This document shows positions 1 through 8,424 of a stretch of DNA of 64,000 nucleotides, piece after piece. Numbering within the stretch: the first letter of the stretch is position 1; the number at the start of each line of letters is the position of its first letter. The stretch comes from an uncultured Corynebacterium sp. (GTDB taxonomy: Bacteria > Actinomycetota > Actinomycetes > Mycobacteriales > Mycobacteriaceae), in contig CALTYZ010000011.1 of the NCBI GenBank assembly GCA_943913645.1, positions 1 to 64,000 of the forward strand, read 5' to 3'. The notes beneath the pieces were generated by a model. The model saw only the letters and a list, made by a program, of their open reading frames with translations, was not told the origin of the DNA and searched no databases. Made by a program: the position numbers and the translations under genes.

Positions 1-683
1 ACAGACGAGAGGTGGTTGCCGGTCTCGAGCTGGGGCAGCGGGATGGGGTTGAGCACGCCCGGCTCGTCACCGACAAGCTGTAGGTAGGGGCTGACCAGAT
101 CCGTGTCAGTCAGTTCCGCAACTTGTGGCGGGTGAATGGAGTGCACCATGGAATAGCCCTGGTCCTGCATCGGCTCACGCGGGTGAGCGCCTTCATCCAG
201 GCGCATCATGCCGGTGATGGTGACCTCGGTTGTCGGTGGTGCATCAATGGTGGGCACCTTGGTTGCATCTTGGGCTGGCACCCACCCGCGGTTGACCAAA
301 ATCGTCTGGCCGTTGTCCAGCACAAACGGGGTGAGTACCTGAAACGCGGGGGTGCGATCAACAGGGCGCAGGCGAAGCAGCACCTCAGGGGTATCTGCTG
401 TGGTGAGATAGTGGCCGGTGGCAAGCACACGGGTCCATTCGCGCTCAGGGTCAAATGTTCCATCGGCATGTAACACGGTGTCTATCGGGACAGGGTCGTG
501 CTCAAATGCTGCAACAATGTGTTCGTTGCGCTGCTCAAGCGCCTCGTTTTTGCCCAGCTGCCACGGCGCGAGCAAGGTGAAGGCGAAGTAGGAAAAGGTG
601 GCCACGAGGATCGCGGTGATGACCCAGCCCGGGGTGAGCAGCGTGCGCCACCACGGCTTGGATCTGGGCTGCTGGGTATTCAC
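1..683 (-). CDS. SURF1 family protein (cytochrome oxidase assembly), C-terminus cut by window edge
   Basis: About 227 residues are visible and the reading frame runs off the left edge. An N-terminal membrane segment lies near residues 19-38 and ends in APWQLGK, the usual SURF1 junction. The hallmark RGW occurs in ILVNRGWVP. SURF1 proteins are membrane proteins that help insert haem into the aa3 oxidase; the oxidase genes lie at 49-52 kb of this window. The GTG start at 683 was chosen because it follows a TAGACT hexamer by 8 bases, and no Shine-Dalgarno sequence is present. It lies just downstream of the phosphatase gene on the same strand. The family call is firm; the exact start is inferred. 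Confidence 0.85.
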   Translation of the reverse strand, partial: MNTQQPRSKPWWRTLLTPGWVITAILVATFSYFAFTLLAPWQLGKNEALEQRNEHIVAAFEHDPVPIDTVLHADGTFDPEREWTRVLATGHYLTTADTPEVLLRLRPVDRTPAFQVLTPFVLDNGQTILVNRGWVPAQDATKVPTIDAPPTTEVTITGMMRLDEGAHPREPMQDQGYSMVHSIHPPQVAELTDTDLVSPYLQLVGDEPGVLNPIPLPQLETGNHLSS

Positions 684-689
684 ACCCGG

Positions 690-1169
690 CTAGTCTAGTT
701 GCTCACGCACCCAGGTGAGAATGCCGTCAGCGGCGGCCTCAATTTGCTCGCGGACGATGACAAAACCCTCCGGCCCGCCGTAGTAAGGATCAGCAACACC
801 GGCGTTGGCCTCGGCAGATGGGTCGAAGGAGCGCAACAGGCGCACGCGTTGTTCTGGCACGCCGCGGGCAATGAGTTCAGAGGCGTGGCGGGGGTCGAGC
901 GCGATGATGAGGTCTGCTGCTTGCTGCTCGGCACCGAACTGCTGGGCGCGGTGGGCAGAGCCGTCATAGCCGTGGGTTGAGAGCTCCTCCAAGGCGCGTG
1001 CGTCGGCCGGGTCGCCGACATGCCACCCGCCGGTGCCGCTGGATGTGACACGCACCTGCTCTGTCAGGCCGGCTGCTGCGAGCTTGTCGCGCAAGATCAC
1101 TTCAGCCATCGGAGAACGGCAAATATTCCCAGTACAGACAAAATCAATGTGCAGCTTATGTTCTGACAT
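690..1169 (-). CDS. Low-molecular-weight protein tyrosine phosphatase
   Basis: This 159-residue protein has the P-loop C-x5-R as CTGNICRS, with the nucleophile at Cys12 and the arginine at Arg18, and the general-acid Asp in ADPYYGG near the C-terminus. It is full length for the family. Such enzymes remove phosphate from tyrosine (or act on small phosphoarginine or arsenate substrates in relatives); the DPYY motif fits the tyrosine phosphatase type. Its start overlaps the 3' end of the HAD phosphatase gene by 14 bases, but a TATAGT hexamer inside that gene suggests a promoter of its own. The substrate is not known from sequence. Confidence 0.9.
   Translation of the reverse strand: MSEHKLHIDFVCTGNICRSPMAEVILRDKLAAAGLTEQVRVTSSGTGGWHVGDPADARALEELSTHGYDGSAHRAQQFGAEQQAADLIIALDPRHASELIARGVPEQRVRLLRSFDPSAEANAGVADPYYGGPEGFVIVREQIEAAADGILTWVREQLD
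692..697 (-). promoter_or_regulatory. Predicted -10 element of the SURF1 gene (leaderless type)
   Basis: TAGACT on the minus strand ends 8 bases before the GTG codon and overlaps the stop codon of the upstream phosphatase gene. The spacing predicts that the transcript begins at the start codon. Confidence 0.5.
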
Positions 1170-1815
1170 GGTTGCTCACTATAACCTCCAATTCGCTCAC
1201 ATCGCGCGCTGTATAAGTAGCCTGTGACCATTCTGTAGGATCGCCGTACCCCCAGGTCGCCGCTACCGAGGGAATTCCGAATTCTGCAGCGCCGTGAAAG
1301 TCATGTACGCGATCACCCACCATCAACGGACCCTGCGGCGCAACCGTCTCAAGCACATGGCGCAACACTTCCACCTTGGTGCTGCGCCCTTGATCATGAT
1401 CCGCCGCACCGAGAAAATCGATAGCAGACAAGATACCCGCTTCCTCCAGGGCGAGGCGCGCGAAGCGCTCGCTTTTCGACGTCGCCGTCACCACCATCAA
1501 CCCCTGTTGCTTCCACCGCCGCAGTAGGGCAGGAATGCCAGCGAAAACGCTGAACTCCCGCCAGCCTTGGCGCCCCATGTAGTCCGTATAGACACCCATG
1601 GCACGCTCGACTTGTGCGGCATCTAAACCAGCTGCCTGCATGGATTCAGGCATGGGTGGGCCGGGGATGCGGGCAATGAACTCCTCACTGGGCAACTCCA
1701 CCCCAACAGCCTCAAGGCCGCGTACGAACCCGGCGCGAATCCCGGGGAAAGAATCAATCAGTGTGCCATCGACATCTAGTAGCAGCGTATGAGGTGAAGT
1801 CACGCTGCCCAGCAT
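1156..1815 (-). CDS. HAD family phosphatase, phosphoglycolate phosphatase-like
   Basis: The protein has HAD motif I as DVDGTLID, motif II/III region TATSKSERFA with the conserved lysine, and motif IV as MVGDRVHDFHGA. Length is about 219 residues, typical of the Gph subgroup with an alpha-helical cap. These hydrolases dephosphorylate small metabolites, but the substrate cannot be told here. The open frame reaches 1851, but that would run into the divergent Nif3 gene; ATG 1815 (or GTG 1803) puts the motif I aspartate at the usual distance from the N-terminus. The gene is divergent from Nif3 with 22 bases between start codons. Confidence 0.8.
   Translation of the reverse strand: MLGSVTSPHTLLLDVDGTLIDSFPGIRAGFVRGLEAVGVELPSEEFIARIPGPPMPESMQAAGLDAAQVERAMGVYTDYMGRQGWREFSVFAGIPALLRRWKQQGLMVVTATSKSERFARLALEEAGILSAIDFLGAADHDQGRSTKVEVLRHVLETVAPQGPLMVGDRVHDFHGAAEFGIPSVAATWGYGDPTEWSQATYTARDVSELEVIVSNHVRT
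1178..1183 (-). promoter_or_regulatory. Predicted -10 element of the tyrosine phosphatase gene (leaderless type)
   Basis: TATAGT on the minus strand ends 8 bases before the ATG. No Shine-Dalgarno sequence precedes this start at a normal distance. Confidence 0.5.
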
Positions 1816-1821
1816 GGCAAA

Positions 1822-1831
1822 TTTGTAGGCT
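1822..1831. promoter_or_regulatory. Overlapping divergent -10 elements between HAD phosphatase and Nif3 genes
   Basis: On the plus strand TAGGCT (1826-1831) ends 6 bases before the Nif3 ATG. On the minus strand TACAAA (1827-1822) ends 6 bases before ATG 1815. The minus-strand hexamer is a poorer match. If both are real, polymerase can occupy only one at a time. Confidence 0.4.
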
Positions 1832-1837
1832 GGGTGC

Positions 1838-2983
1838 ATGACTACGACCACCGTTGCAGATGTTGTCGCCGCTCTTGAGGCCGCCTACCCGCCACAGCTT
1901 GCAGAAAGTTGGGACCAGGTGGGGCTGATTTGTGGTGATCCGGCAGACTCGGTGGCCAAGGTGGCGTTTGCGCTGGATTGTACGTTGGAGGTGGCGCAGG
2001 CGGCCGTCGATACGCAGGCTGACATGCTTGTTGTGCACCACCCGCTGTTGCTGCGGGGGGTGAGTTCCGTTGCGGCGGATACGGCGAAAGGCAAAGTCAT
2101 TCACACGTTGATCAAGGGTGGGTGTGCGTTATTCGCTGCGCATACGAATGCGGATTCGGCGCGCCCTGGGGTGTCTGACATGCTTGCTGAGCTGGTGGGG
2201 ATTACCCCCGGCAGGCCGATTAAACCTGTGTTTGCAGACGGGTTGGACGCCTGGGGGGTGCATCTGCCGCCGTCGCAAACCCAGGCGGTGATGCGCCCGC
2301 TGTTTGAGCTGGGTGCTGGGGCGATCGGGGATTACCGCGAGTGCGCCTTTGAGATTCATGGCACCGGGCATTTCACCCCAGTTGCGGGCGCACGCCCAAC
2401 AGATGGGGCGGTCGGGGAGCATTACTCAGACAGTGAGACGCGTGTGGAGTTCGTTGCCCCCACGCGGCTGCGCCGCAAACTCATTGATGTGTTGCGTCAG
2501 GTGCACCCCTATGAAGAGCCCGCGTTTGATGTGATGCAGATGGAACAGACCCAAGATCTCAGCACTGCGACCGGCTTGGGGCGCATCGGTGAGTTACCTG
2601 AGCCGATGACGCTGCGCGAATTCACCCAGCAGGTGGCCGATGCGCTGCCGGAGACCGCCTGGGGAGTGCGCGCGGCAGGTGACCCGGAGCAGATGGTGCA
2701 AACTGTGGCGGTTTCTTCCGGTGCGGGCGATTCCTTCTTAGCTGATGTTGCACGCCTTGGGGTGGACGTGTACGTCACCTCTGACCTGCGCCACCACCCG
2801 GTGGATGAACACTTGCGCGCTGGTGGTCCGGCAGTCATTGATACCGCCCACTGGGCGAGTGAGTTTCCCTGGACCCGGCAGGCCGCAGGTATCGTGGCTG
2901 CAATCGGGGTGGACACACAAATCCTGTCTCACCGCACCGACCCTTGGACCCTCTCGGCGCACCCGGGTGATTCGCAGCGGTAG
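1838..2983 (+). CDS. Nif3-like dinuclear metal centre hexameric protein
   Basis: This 381-residue protein belongs to the Nif3/YbgI/YqfO family. Metal ligands are visible in VVHHPLL and HTNADSA in the N-terminal half and in DLRHHPVDEH and IDTAHWASE in the C-terminal half. A middle insertion of about 110 residues, including VHPYEEPAFDVM, is the PII-like domain found in the long YqfO-type members. The biochemical role of the family is still uncertain (GTP cyclohydrolase I type 2 is a common but doubtful label). It is followed after 26 bases by the zinc-ribbon gene, a pairing that I recall as common in Actinobacteria. Confidence 0.9.
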   Translation: MTTTTVADVVAALEAAYPPQLAESWDQVGLICGDPADSVAKVAFALDCTLEVAQAAVDTQADMLVVHHPLLLRGVSSVAADTAKGKVIHTLIKGGCALFAAHTNADSARPGVSDMLAELVGITPGRPIKPVFADGLDAWGVHLPPSQTQAVMRPLFELGAGAIGDYRECAFEIHGTGHFTPVAGARPTDGAVGEHYSDSETRVEFVAPTRLRRKLIDVLRQVHPYEEPAFDVMQMEQTQDLSTATGLGRIGELPEPMTLREFTQQVADALPETAWGVRAAGDPEQMVQTVAVSSGAGDSFLADVARLGVDVYVTSDLRHHPVDEHLRAGGPAVIDTAHWASEFPWTRQAAGIVAAIGVDTQILSHRTDPWTLSAHPGDSQR

Positions 2984-3009
2984 CGCCTGCGCCAGCGAAA
3001 GGAGACCCC

Positions 3010-3699
3010 ATGCACCTGTCGAATGATCTGCAACTTGTGCTCTTGCGTCTTGCAGAGGCCACGCGCGCCGCCGCGCACCCGCAGGCACAACGCCCAGAGG
3101 AAAAAGAACTCGCCCGCCGCATTGCGCAGCGTGACCGCCTCCAGGCTGCTGCGGGGGCTGCGCAAATGGCGGTCGACGACATGGAGTTGGAAATCTTGCG
3201 CATTCAAGAAGACGAACGGAAGCTGAAAAAGCGCGAACTGGACAACAAACGCCAGCTCACTGCAGAAACTGACCCGGAGCGTCGCCGCGATCTCGAACAC
3301 GACCGTTACGCCGCGAAGTCCCGCATCGCCGATCTGCTCTCTGAACTCAAAGAGGCACACAACGAGATCGCGGCGCTGCGCAACAACCGAGACAACCACG
3401 GTGCTCGACTTGATGAGGCCACCCGTCAGGTCGATGCCGCCCAACGTGCGGTTGATGCGCTGCCCCCCTTAGAGGAGGTAGACATAGACGCGCTGCGCAC
3501 GCAGTTGCCCGACGAGGTCCTGGCCGTGTTTGACACCGCAGGGGCAGCAGCGTTCAACGGCCGCACCTGCAACTCTTGTTTTATCCAAATGCCGCCGACA
3601 GAGCAGGCGGATGTGGTCAACGCACCCGCCGATGAGGTGCCCACCTGCCCGAACTGCGGCGCACTGTTGGTGCGTCTCACCCCGGACTCAGACTCATAG
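3010..3699 (+). CDS. C4 zinc-ribbon protein with long coiled coil
   Basis: The protein has 229 residues. Residues 1 to about 165 are heptad-rich, charged and without predicted breaks, as in a helical hairpin. The C-terminal 45 residues hold two CxxC pairs, TCNSCF and TCPNCG, that would bind zinc. This is the family of the mycobacterial Rv2229c and chlamydial CT398 proteins; CT398 binds RpoN and flagellar-type ATPases, but no role has been settled in Actinobacteria. A strong Shine-Dalgarno AAAGGAG precedes the ATG. It probably forms an operon with the Nif3 gene before it and the RNase HI fusion after it. Confidence 0.85.
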   Translation: MHLSNDLQLVLLRLAEATRAAAHPQAQRPEEKELARRIAQRDRLQAAAGAAQMAVDDMELEILRIQEDERKLKKRELDNKRQLTAETDPERRRDLEHDRYAAKSRIADLLSELKEAHNEIAALRNNRDNHGARLDEATRQVDAAQRAVDALPPLEEVDIDALRTQLPDEVLAVFDTAGAAAFNGRTCNSCFIQMPPTEQADVVNAPADEVPTCPNCGALLVRLTPDSDS

Positions 3700-3713
3700 G
3701 TGAAGTGGTGAGC

Positions 3714-4871
3714 ATGCGCGTATCAATGTTTTGTGATGGCGGCTCTCGCGGCAACCCTGGTGTTGCCGGTTCCGGTTCCGTTGTCTACGGCGAAGACGGT
3801 GAGACGCTTGCAGAAATCGCCTACGTGGTTGGGGCGAAGGCCTCCAACAATGTTGCGGAGTATCACGGCCTTTTGCGCGGGCTGGAAGCAGCACGTGACC
3901 TCGGGGCAACCGCAGTCGATGTCTCAATGGATTCCAAACTCGTCGTTGAACAAATGACTGGGCGTTGGAAGATCAAACACCCTGACATGCAAGCCCTTGC
4001 CCGCCAGGCCCGCACACTTGCACAAGAGTTTGATGCGGTCACCTACACCTGGGTGCCGCGCGCGAAAAATGCCACCGCAGATGCGTTGTCCAACCAGGCT
4101 ATGGACGCGGCCGTCAAAGACGGCACCCCACGCAGAGTAGAAACACAGCCAACCCAGCCAACACAGCCCACCCAGCCCGCGACGCCGGCCCATGAGGTCG
4201 CCAGCCCCGCGCACTGGGCCAACGTGCAGGCCCCACGCACCCGCTTCGTCCTGCTGCGCCACGGCCAGACCGTGCACTCAGCCGAACGTCGCTACTCGGG
4301 CACCTCAGACCCGCAGCTCACCGAGATCGGCCACGCCCAGGCCAAACGAGCCGCCGCAGCGGTAGCACAGATGGGCCACATCGATGCGATCATTTCCTCC
4401 CCGCAACGCCGCGCGCTCCAAACAGCCCAGTACTGTGCACAAGCCCTCGGCCACACAGCAGCTGACATCGCCATCGCGGACGGTTTCAAAGAAATGGCCT
4501 TCGGTGATTTTGAAGGCCTGACCCGGCAGGAAGCAATCGAGCGCTTTGGTGATCAGGTGGGGGCATGGGAGGCGTCGCCAAGCAACAAGCCCCCCAAAGG
4601 CGAATCACTGACCGCGCTGCACCGACGCGTCACCCGCGAGCGTCTCAAACTGCAACAGGCACACGAAGGCAAAACAGTGCTGGTCGTCACCCACATGACG
4701 CCGATCAAATCCATGATCCGGCAGGCGCTCGGCACAAGCGCAGAAACCTTCAAACACATTTTCCTTGACTTAGCGAGCGTGTCCGTTGTCGAGTTCTACG
4801 GCGAGTTCGGAGTCGTGCGCACGTTCAACGACGTCGCCCACCACCGCAGCCCAAGACAGGTGAACAGATGA
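3714..4871 (+). CDS. Bifunctional RNase HI / acid phosphatase
   Basis: Residues 1 to about 135 form an RNase HI domain with DGGSRGNPG, EYHGLLRGLEAA, DSKLVVEQM and NATADALS supplying the acidic active site. A linker with four TQP tripeptides follows. Residues from about 175 form a histidine phosphatase domain with LLRHGQTVHS, EMAFGDFEGL and VVTHMTPIKS. This fusion matches mycobacterial Rv2228c, in which RNase HI cuts RNA in RNA-DNA hybrids and the second domain has alpha-ribazole phosphatase-like activity. A cobT gene occurs elsewhere in the window, so a cobalamin role is possible. ATG 3714 was chosen because homologues begin close to DGGSRGNPG; GTG 3705 or 3708 are possible. Confidence 0.9.
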   Translation: MRVSMFCDGGSRGNPGVAGSGSVVYGEDGETLAEIAYVVGAKASNNVAEYHGLLRGLEAARDLGATAVDVSMDSKLVVEQMTGRWKIKHPDMQALARQARTLAQEFDAVTYTWVPRAKNATADALSNQAMDAAVKDGTPRRVETQPTQPTQPTQPATPAHEVASPAHWANVQAPRTRFVLLRHGQTVHSAERRYSGTSDPQLTEIGHAQAKRAAAAVAQMGHIDAIISSPQRRALQTAQYCAQALGHTAADIAIADGFKEMAFGDFEGLTRQEAIERFGDQVGAWEASPSNKPPKGESLTALHRRVTRERLKLQQAHEGKTVLVVTHMTPIKSMIRQALGTSAETFKHIFLDLASVSVVEFYGEFGVVRTFNDVAHHRSPRQVNR

Positions 4872-6424
4872 CAACCCCCGCAACCCACACAGCACCACCG
4901 CCCGCATCAGGCAGCGCGGCGATCCTGCAGCTTGAACACGTGTCCAAATCATTTGGGCCCGTGCGCGTCATTGAAGACGTCTCACTGACCGTCGAACCCG
5001 GGCGCGTCCTCGCACTGCTCGGTGAAAACGGCGCCGGCAAATCAACGCTGATCAAAATGATGGCTGGTGTGCACCAACCCACAGCAGGGCGCATTCTTGT
5101 CGACGGCAACGACGTCACCATCGCCGACACCGCAGCCTCCGAAGCACTCGGCATCGCCACCATCCACCAAGAACTCAACCTCGTTCCAACACTGTCTGTC
5201 GCAGAAAACATCATGCTCGGCAGGACCCCACAGTGCGCCGGGCTGGTGAACTTCCGGAAACTGCGGGCACAGGCACAACACGCACTTGATCGCATCGAAC
5301 TCGACGTCAACATCAACGCACCCGTCGCCTCGCTCGGCATCGCCCAGCAACAACTTGTTGAAATCGCCAAAGCGCTCTCCATGGATGCGCGCATGCTGAT
5401 TCTTGACGAGCCGACCGCAGCACTGACCGGCCACGAAATTGAACAACTGTTCACCGTCATGCGCGAACTCAAAGCCGAAGGCGTGGGCATGGTCTTTATC
5501 TCCCACCACCTTGATGAAATTGCAGACATCGCCGATACCGTTGCCATTTTGCGCGACGGCCACTTCGTTGCCGAAGTTCCAGCACACACCCCAGAGCACG
5601 TCTTGGTGCGCCACATGGTTGGCCGCGACATCGAAGACCAATACCCCCAGGTAGACAAGACAATCGGCGAACCGTTACTGGAGGTGCAGCAGCTGCGCTC
5701 GGAAGGAAAATTCAGCGACATTTCTTTTACCGTCCGCGCCGGGGAAGTCGTCGGGTTAGCCGGGCTTGTCGGCGCCGGACGCACCGAGGTCGTGCGGGCA
5801 ATCGCCGGGGCCGACCCGGTTGATTCCGGCACGGTGAGCATCAACGGCAGCGTACTTACCCCCGGCAACATCGCCGATGCCATCAGCCACGGTGTCGGCC
5901 ACGTCCCGGAAGACCGCAAAGCCCAAGGCCTTGTCCTTGACGCCTCAGTCTCCGACAACATCGGCATGGCAACGTTGCGTACAACATCCAAACTGGGCTT
6001 GGCTGATATTGCCGGGCAAAAACGCCGCGCAGGTGAGGTCGCCGAGACGCTACGCATCAAGATGGCCGGCATCGATCAACAAATCCGTAACCTTTCTGGC
6101 GGCAACCAGCAAAAAGCGGTCTTCGGCCGATGGGTGCTTGCCGGGTCGAACGTGCTGCTGCTCGATGAACCTACCCGCGGGGTGGATGTCGGCGCGAAAG
6201 TGGAGATCTACACCATCATCAACTCCGTGACCCAAAACGGCGGGGCTGTGCTCATGGTCTCAAGCGAACTGCCCGAAATCATCGGCATGTCAGACCGAAT
6301 CTTGGTGATGTCCGGTGGGCGCATAGCCGGTGAGCTCGCCCGCGGCGCCTCCCAAGACGACATCATGGCACTGGCCGTATCCAATGTGGACGACGCTATT
6401 GCGACAACGAAAGAAGAGGCGTAA
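4868..6424 (+). CDS. rbsA: Ribose-type sugar ABC transporter, double ATPase
   Basis: The 518-residue protein has two tandem ABC domains. The first has Walker A GENGAGKST, a Q-loop and Walker B ILDEPTAAL with a typical RbsA linker SLGIAQQQLVEIAKAL. The second has the degenerate Walker A GLVGAGRTEVV that is normal for this family, an intact signature LSGGNQQK and LLLDEPTRGVD. It powers import of a pentose, most likely ribose, with RbsC and RbsB. The ATG overlaps the stop of the RNase HI fusion (ATGA), so the transporter is translationally coupled to a gene of unrelated function. No rbsR or rbsD is seen nearby. Confidence 0.92.
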   Translation: MTTPATHTAPPPASGSAAILQLEHVSKSFGPVRVIEDVSLTVEPGRVLALLGENGAGKSTLIKMMAGVHQPTAGRILVDGNDVTIADTAASEALGIATIHQELNLVPTLSVAENIMLGRTPQCAGLVNFRKLRAQAQHALDRIELDVNINAPVASLGIAQQQLVEIAKALSMDARMLILDEPTAALTGHEIEQLFTVMRELKAEGVGMVFISHHLDEIADIADTVAILRDGHFVAEVPAHTPEHVLVRHMVGRDIEDQYPQVDKTIGEPLLEVQQLRSEGKFSDISFTVRAGEVVGLAGLVGAGRTEVVRAIAGADPVDSGTVSINGSVLTPGNIADAISHGVGHVPEDRKAQGLVLDASVSDNIGMATLRTTSKLGLADIAGQKRRAGEVAETLRIKMAGIDQQIRNLSGGNQQKAVFGRWVLAGSNVLLLDEPTRGVDVGAKVEIYTIINSVTQNGGAVLMVSSELPEIIGMSDRILVMSGGRIAGELARGASQDDIMALAVSNVDDAIATTKEEA

Positions 6425-6426
6425 CT

Positions 6427-7458
6427 ATGAGCACCCCAGCACCAACCACGTCGCAGACCCCGCCGCCGGCACCGCGCAGCGCTGCGCCAGCCGCCGGGCA
6501 CTCATCCGGGCAGTCGTCTCATCGCCAGCGGGTGATCAACTGGATCATGAACAACGGGGCACTGGTCGGACTGATCGTGCTGTGCATCGCGCTGTTCATT
6601 GCCACACCGCACTTTCTTACCGTCACCAACCTCATCAACGTTGGCGTGCAAGCCGCAACCGTGGCGATTCTCGCCTTCGGCATGACTTTTGTCATCGTCA
6701 CCGCCGGCATTGACCTGTCTGTCGGTGCGGTTGCCGCACTCAGTGCCATGGTGTCTGCGCACATGTGGACCAATGCGGGCCTACCCGGCTGGATCACCCT
6801 CCTGCTCGGCTTGCTCACCGGGTTTGCAGCCGGTGCGCTCAGTGGTGCGGCAACAGCCTACGGCAAGCTACCAGCGTTTATCGCCACCTTGGCCATGATG
6901 TCGATTGCGCGTGGTGCCACACTGGTGATCTCCCAAGGCTCACCGATTGCCACCGCACCAGAAGTCAACTGGCTCGGCTCGTCTGTTGGTGCCTTCCCCA
7001 TCCCGATTGTGATGCTGCTGCTCGCCGGGGTGTGCTGCTGGTTCATCCTGTCACGCACGGTGCTGGGGCGTTCCATGTACGCTATCGGCGGCAATATTGA
7101 GGCAGCGCGCCTGTCTGGCCTTCCGGTGCGCCGCGTCCTTGTCGCCGTCTACGCCCTCAGCGGCACCTTCGCAGCCTTAGCGGGCCTGGTCATGGCTGGG
7201 CGTTTGTCGTCTGCCCAGCCACAAGCAGGTGTTGGCTACGAGCTTGACGCTATTGCCGCAGTCGTTATCGGTGGCGCATCACTTGCCGGCGGCACCGGTA
7301 AGGCAACCGGCACCCTGGTTGGCGCCATCTTGCTCGCCGTCATCCGCAACGGCTTGAACCTGCTCAACGTCAGTTCCTTTTGGCAGCAAATCGTCATCGG
7401 CATCGTCATTGCCGCTGCGGTCGGCTTCGACGTTTTGCGCAAAAAGACCACCACCTAA
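6427..7458 (+). CDS. rbsC: Ribose-type sugar ABC transporter, permease
   Basis: The 343-residue protein has about eight to ten hydrophobic segments after a 45-residue proline-rich cytoplasmic N-terminus. The sequences GMTFVIVTAGIDLSVGA and ALAGLVMAGRLSSAQP are typical of the AraH/RbsC permease family. It begins two bases after the rbsA stop codon. It forms the membrane channel of the importer, probably as a homodimer. Confidence 0.92.
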   Translation: MSTPAPTTSQTPPPAPRSAAPAAGHSSGQSSHRQRVINWIMNNGALVGLIVLCIALFIATPHFLTVTNLINVGVQAATVAILAFGMTFVIVTAGIDLSVGAVAALSAMVSAHMWTNAGLPGWITLLLGLLTGFAAGALSGAATAYGKLPAFIATLAMMSIARGATLVISQGSPIATAPEVNWLGSSVGAFPIPIVMLLLAGVCCWFILSRTVLGRSMYAIGGNIEAARLSGLPVRRVLVAVYALSGTFAALAGLVMAGRLSSAQPQAGVGYELDAIAAVVIGGASLAGGTGKATGTLVGAILLAVIRNGLNLLNVSSFWQQIVIGIVIAAAVGFDVLRKKTTT

Positions 7459-7488
7459 CCCGCTACCTACCCCGGTAAAGGAGCATGC

Positions 7489-8424
7489 ATGTCCACCACC
7501 TCCATCTTTCGCAAAACCACTGCTGTGCTCACCGCCGCCGCACTGGCGCTGAGCGTTTCGGCCTGCAACCGTGACACTGCAGGCGGTGGCGGTGCGGTCA
7601 CCCTGGCGCTGTCGACCCAAACCAACCCATTTTTCGTGCAGGTGCGCGACGGCGCCCAAGACAAAGCCGATGAGCTCGGCATCAAACTCAACATTCAGGA
7701 CGCATCCGATGACGCGGCGACTCAAACCAACCAACTCAACAACGCCGTCACCTCCGGTGCACAAGCGGTGATTGTCAACCCGACGGACTCCGACGCGGTC
7801 GTGCCAGCCGTCAAAGCACTCAACAACGCCAAAATCCCGGTGATCGCGGTGGACCGCTCCGCAAACGGCGGCGAGGTGGCGTCGTTCATCTCCTCCGATA
7901 ACGTCGCCGGCGGCGAGCAGGCAGCGGATGCGCTTGCAGAGGCCATCGGTGAACAAGGCGAGATTCTCGTGCTGCAGGGCATCGCCGGTTCCTCAGCATC
8001 ACGCGATCGCGGGAAGGGCTTTCGCGAAGGCATTGCCAAGTACCCGAATATCACAGTCGTCGCTGAGCAAACCGCCAACTTTGATCGCACTGAGGGCCTT
8101 GATGTGGCCACCAACCTTTTGCAAGCCAACCCGAACGTCACAGCGATCTTCGCGGAAAACGATGAGATGGCGCTCGGCGCGATTGAGGCACTGGGTGCCC
8201 GCGCCGGCAATGAGGTCATGGTGATCGGTTTTGACGGCACCGCCGATGGGCTCAACGCCGTCAAAGACGGCACGATGCATGCCACTATCGCCCAGCAGCC
8301 GGGCAAGTTGGGTGCCCAGGCTGTTGCGGAGGCTGCGAAGCTGATCAACGGTGAAACGCCCACCGCGATCATCCCGGTTGAGGTCATCACCGTGGGCAAA
8401 GACAACGTTGAGGAATTCGCGTAA
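7489..8424 (+). CDS. rbsB: Ribose-type substrate-binding lipoprotein
   Basis: A signal peptide ends in the lipobox LSVSAC, so Cys26 of this 311-residue protein would be lipidated and anchor it outside the membrane. The mature part is a type I periplasmic binding fold with the RbsB-like stretches NPTDSDAVVPAV, VDRSANGGEVASFISSDN, FAENDEMALGAIEAL and VIGFDGTADG. It captures the sugar and delivers it to RbsC. A clear Shine-Dalgarno AAAGGAG precedes the ATG. Ribose is inferred from similarity and from the adjacent ribokinase gene. Confidence 0.92.
   Translation: MSTTSIFRKTTAVLTAAALALSVSACNRDTAGGGGAVTLALSTQTNPFFVQVRDGAQDKADELGIKLNIQDASDDAATQTNQLNNAVTSGAQAVIVNPTDSDAVVPAVKALNNAKIPVIAVDRSANGGEVASFISSDNVAGGEQAADALAEAIGEQGEILVLQGIAGSSASRDRGKGFREGIAKYPNITVVAEQTANFDRTEGLDVATNLLQANPNVTAIFAENDEMALGAIEALGARAGNEVMVIGFDGTADGLNAVKDGTMHATIAQQPGKLGAQAVAEAAKLINGETPTAIIPVEVITVGKDNVEEFA

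Noticed and set aside
4144..4185. Tandem 9-base repeats coding for TQP
   Set aside because: Only four imperfect units in a linker between two domains; ordinary linker low complexity.
4825..6072. 415-codon minus-strand frame
   Set aside because: Antisense shadow of rbsA; low-complexity S/T/M composition.
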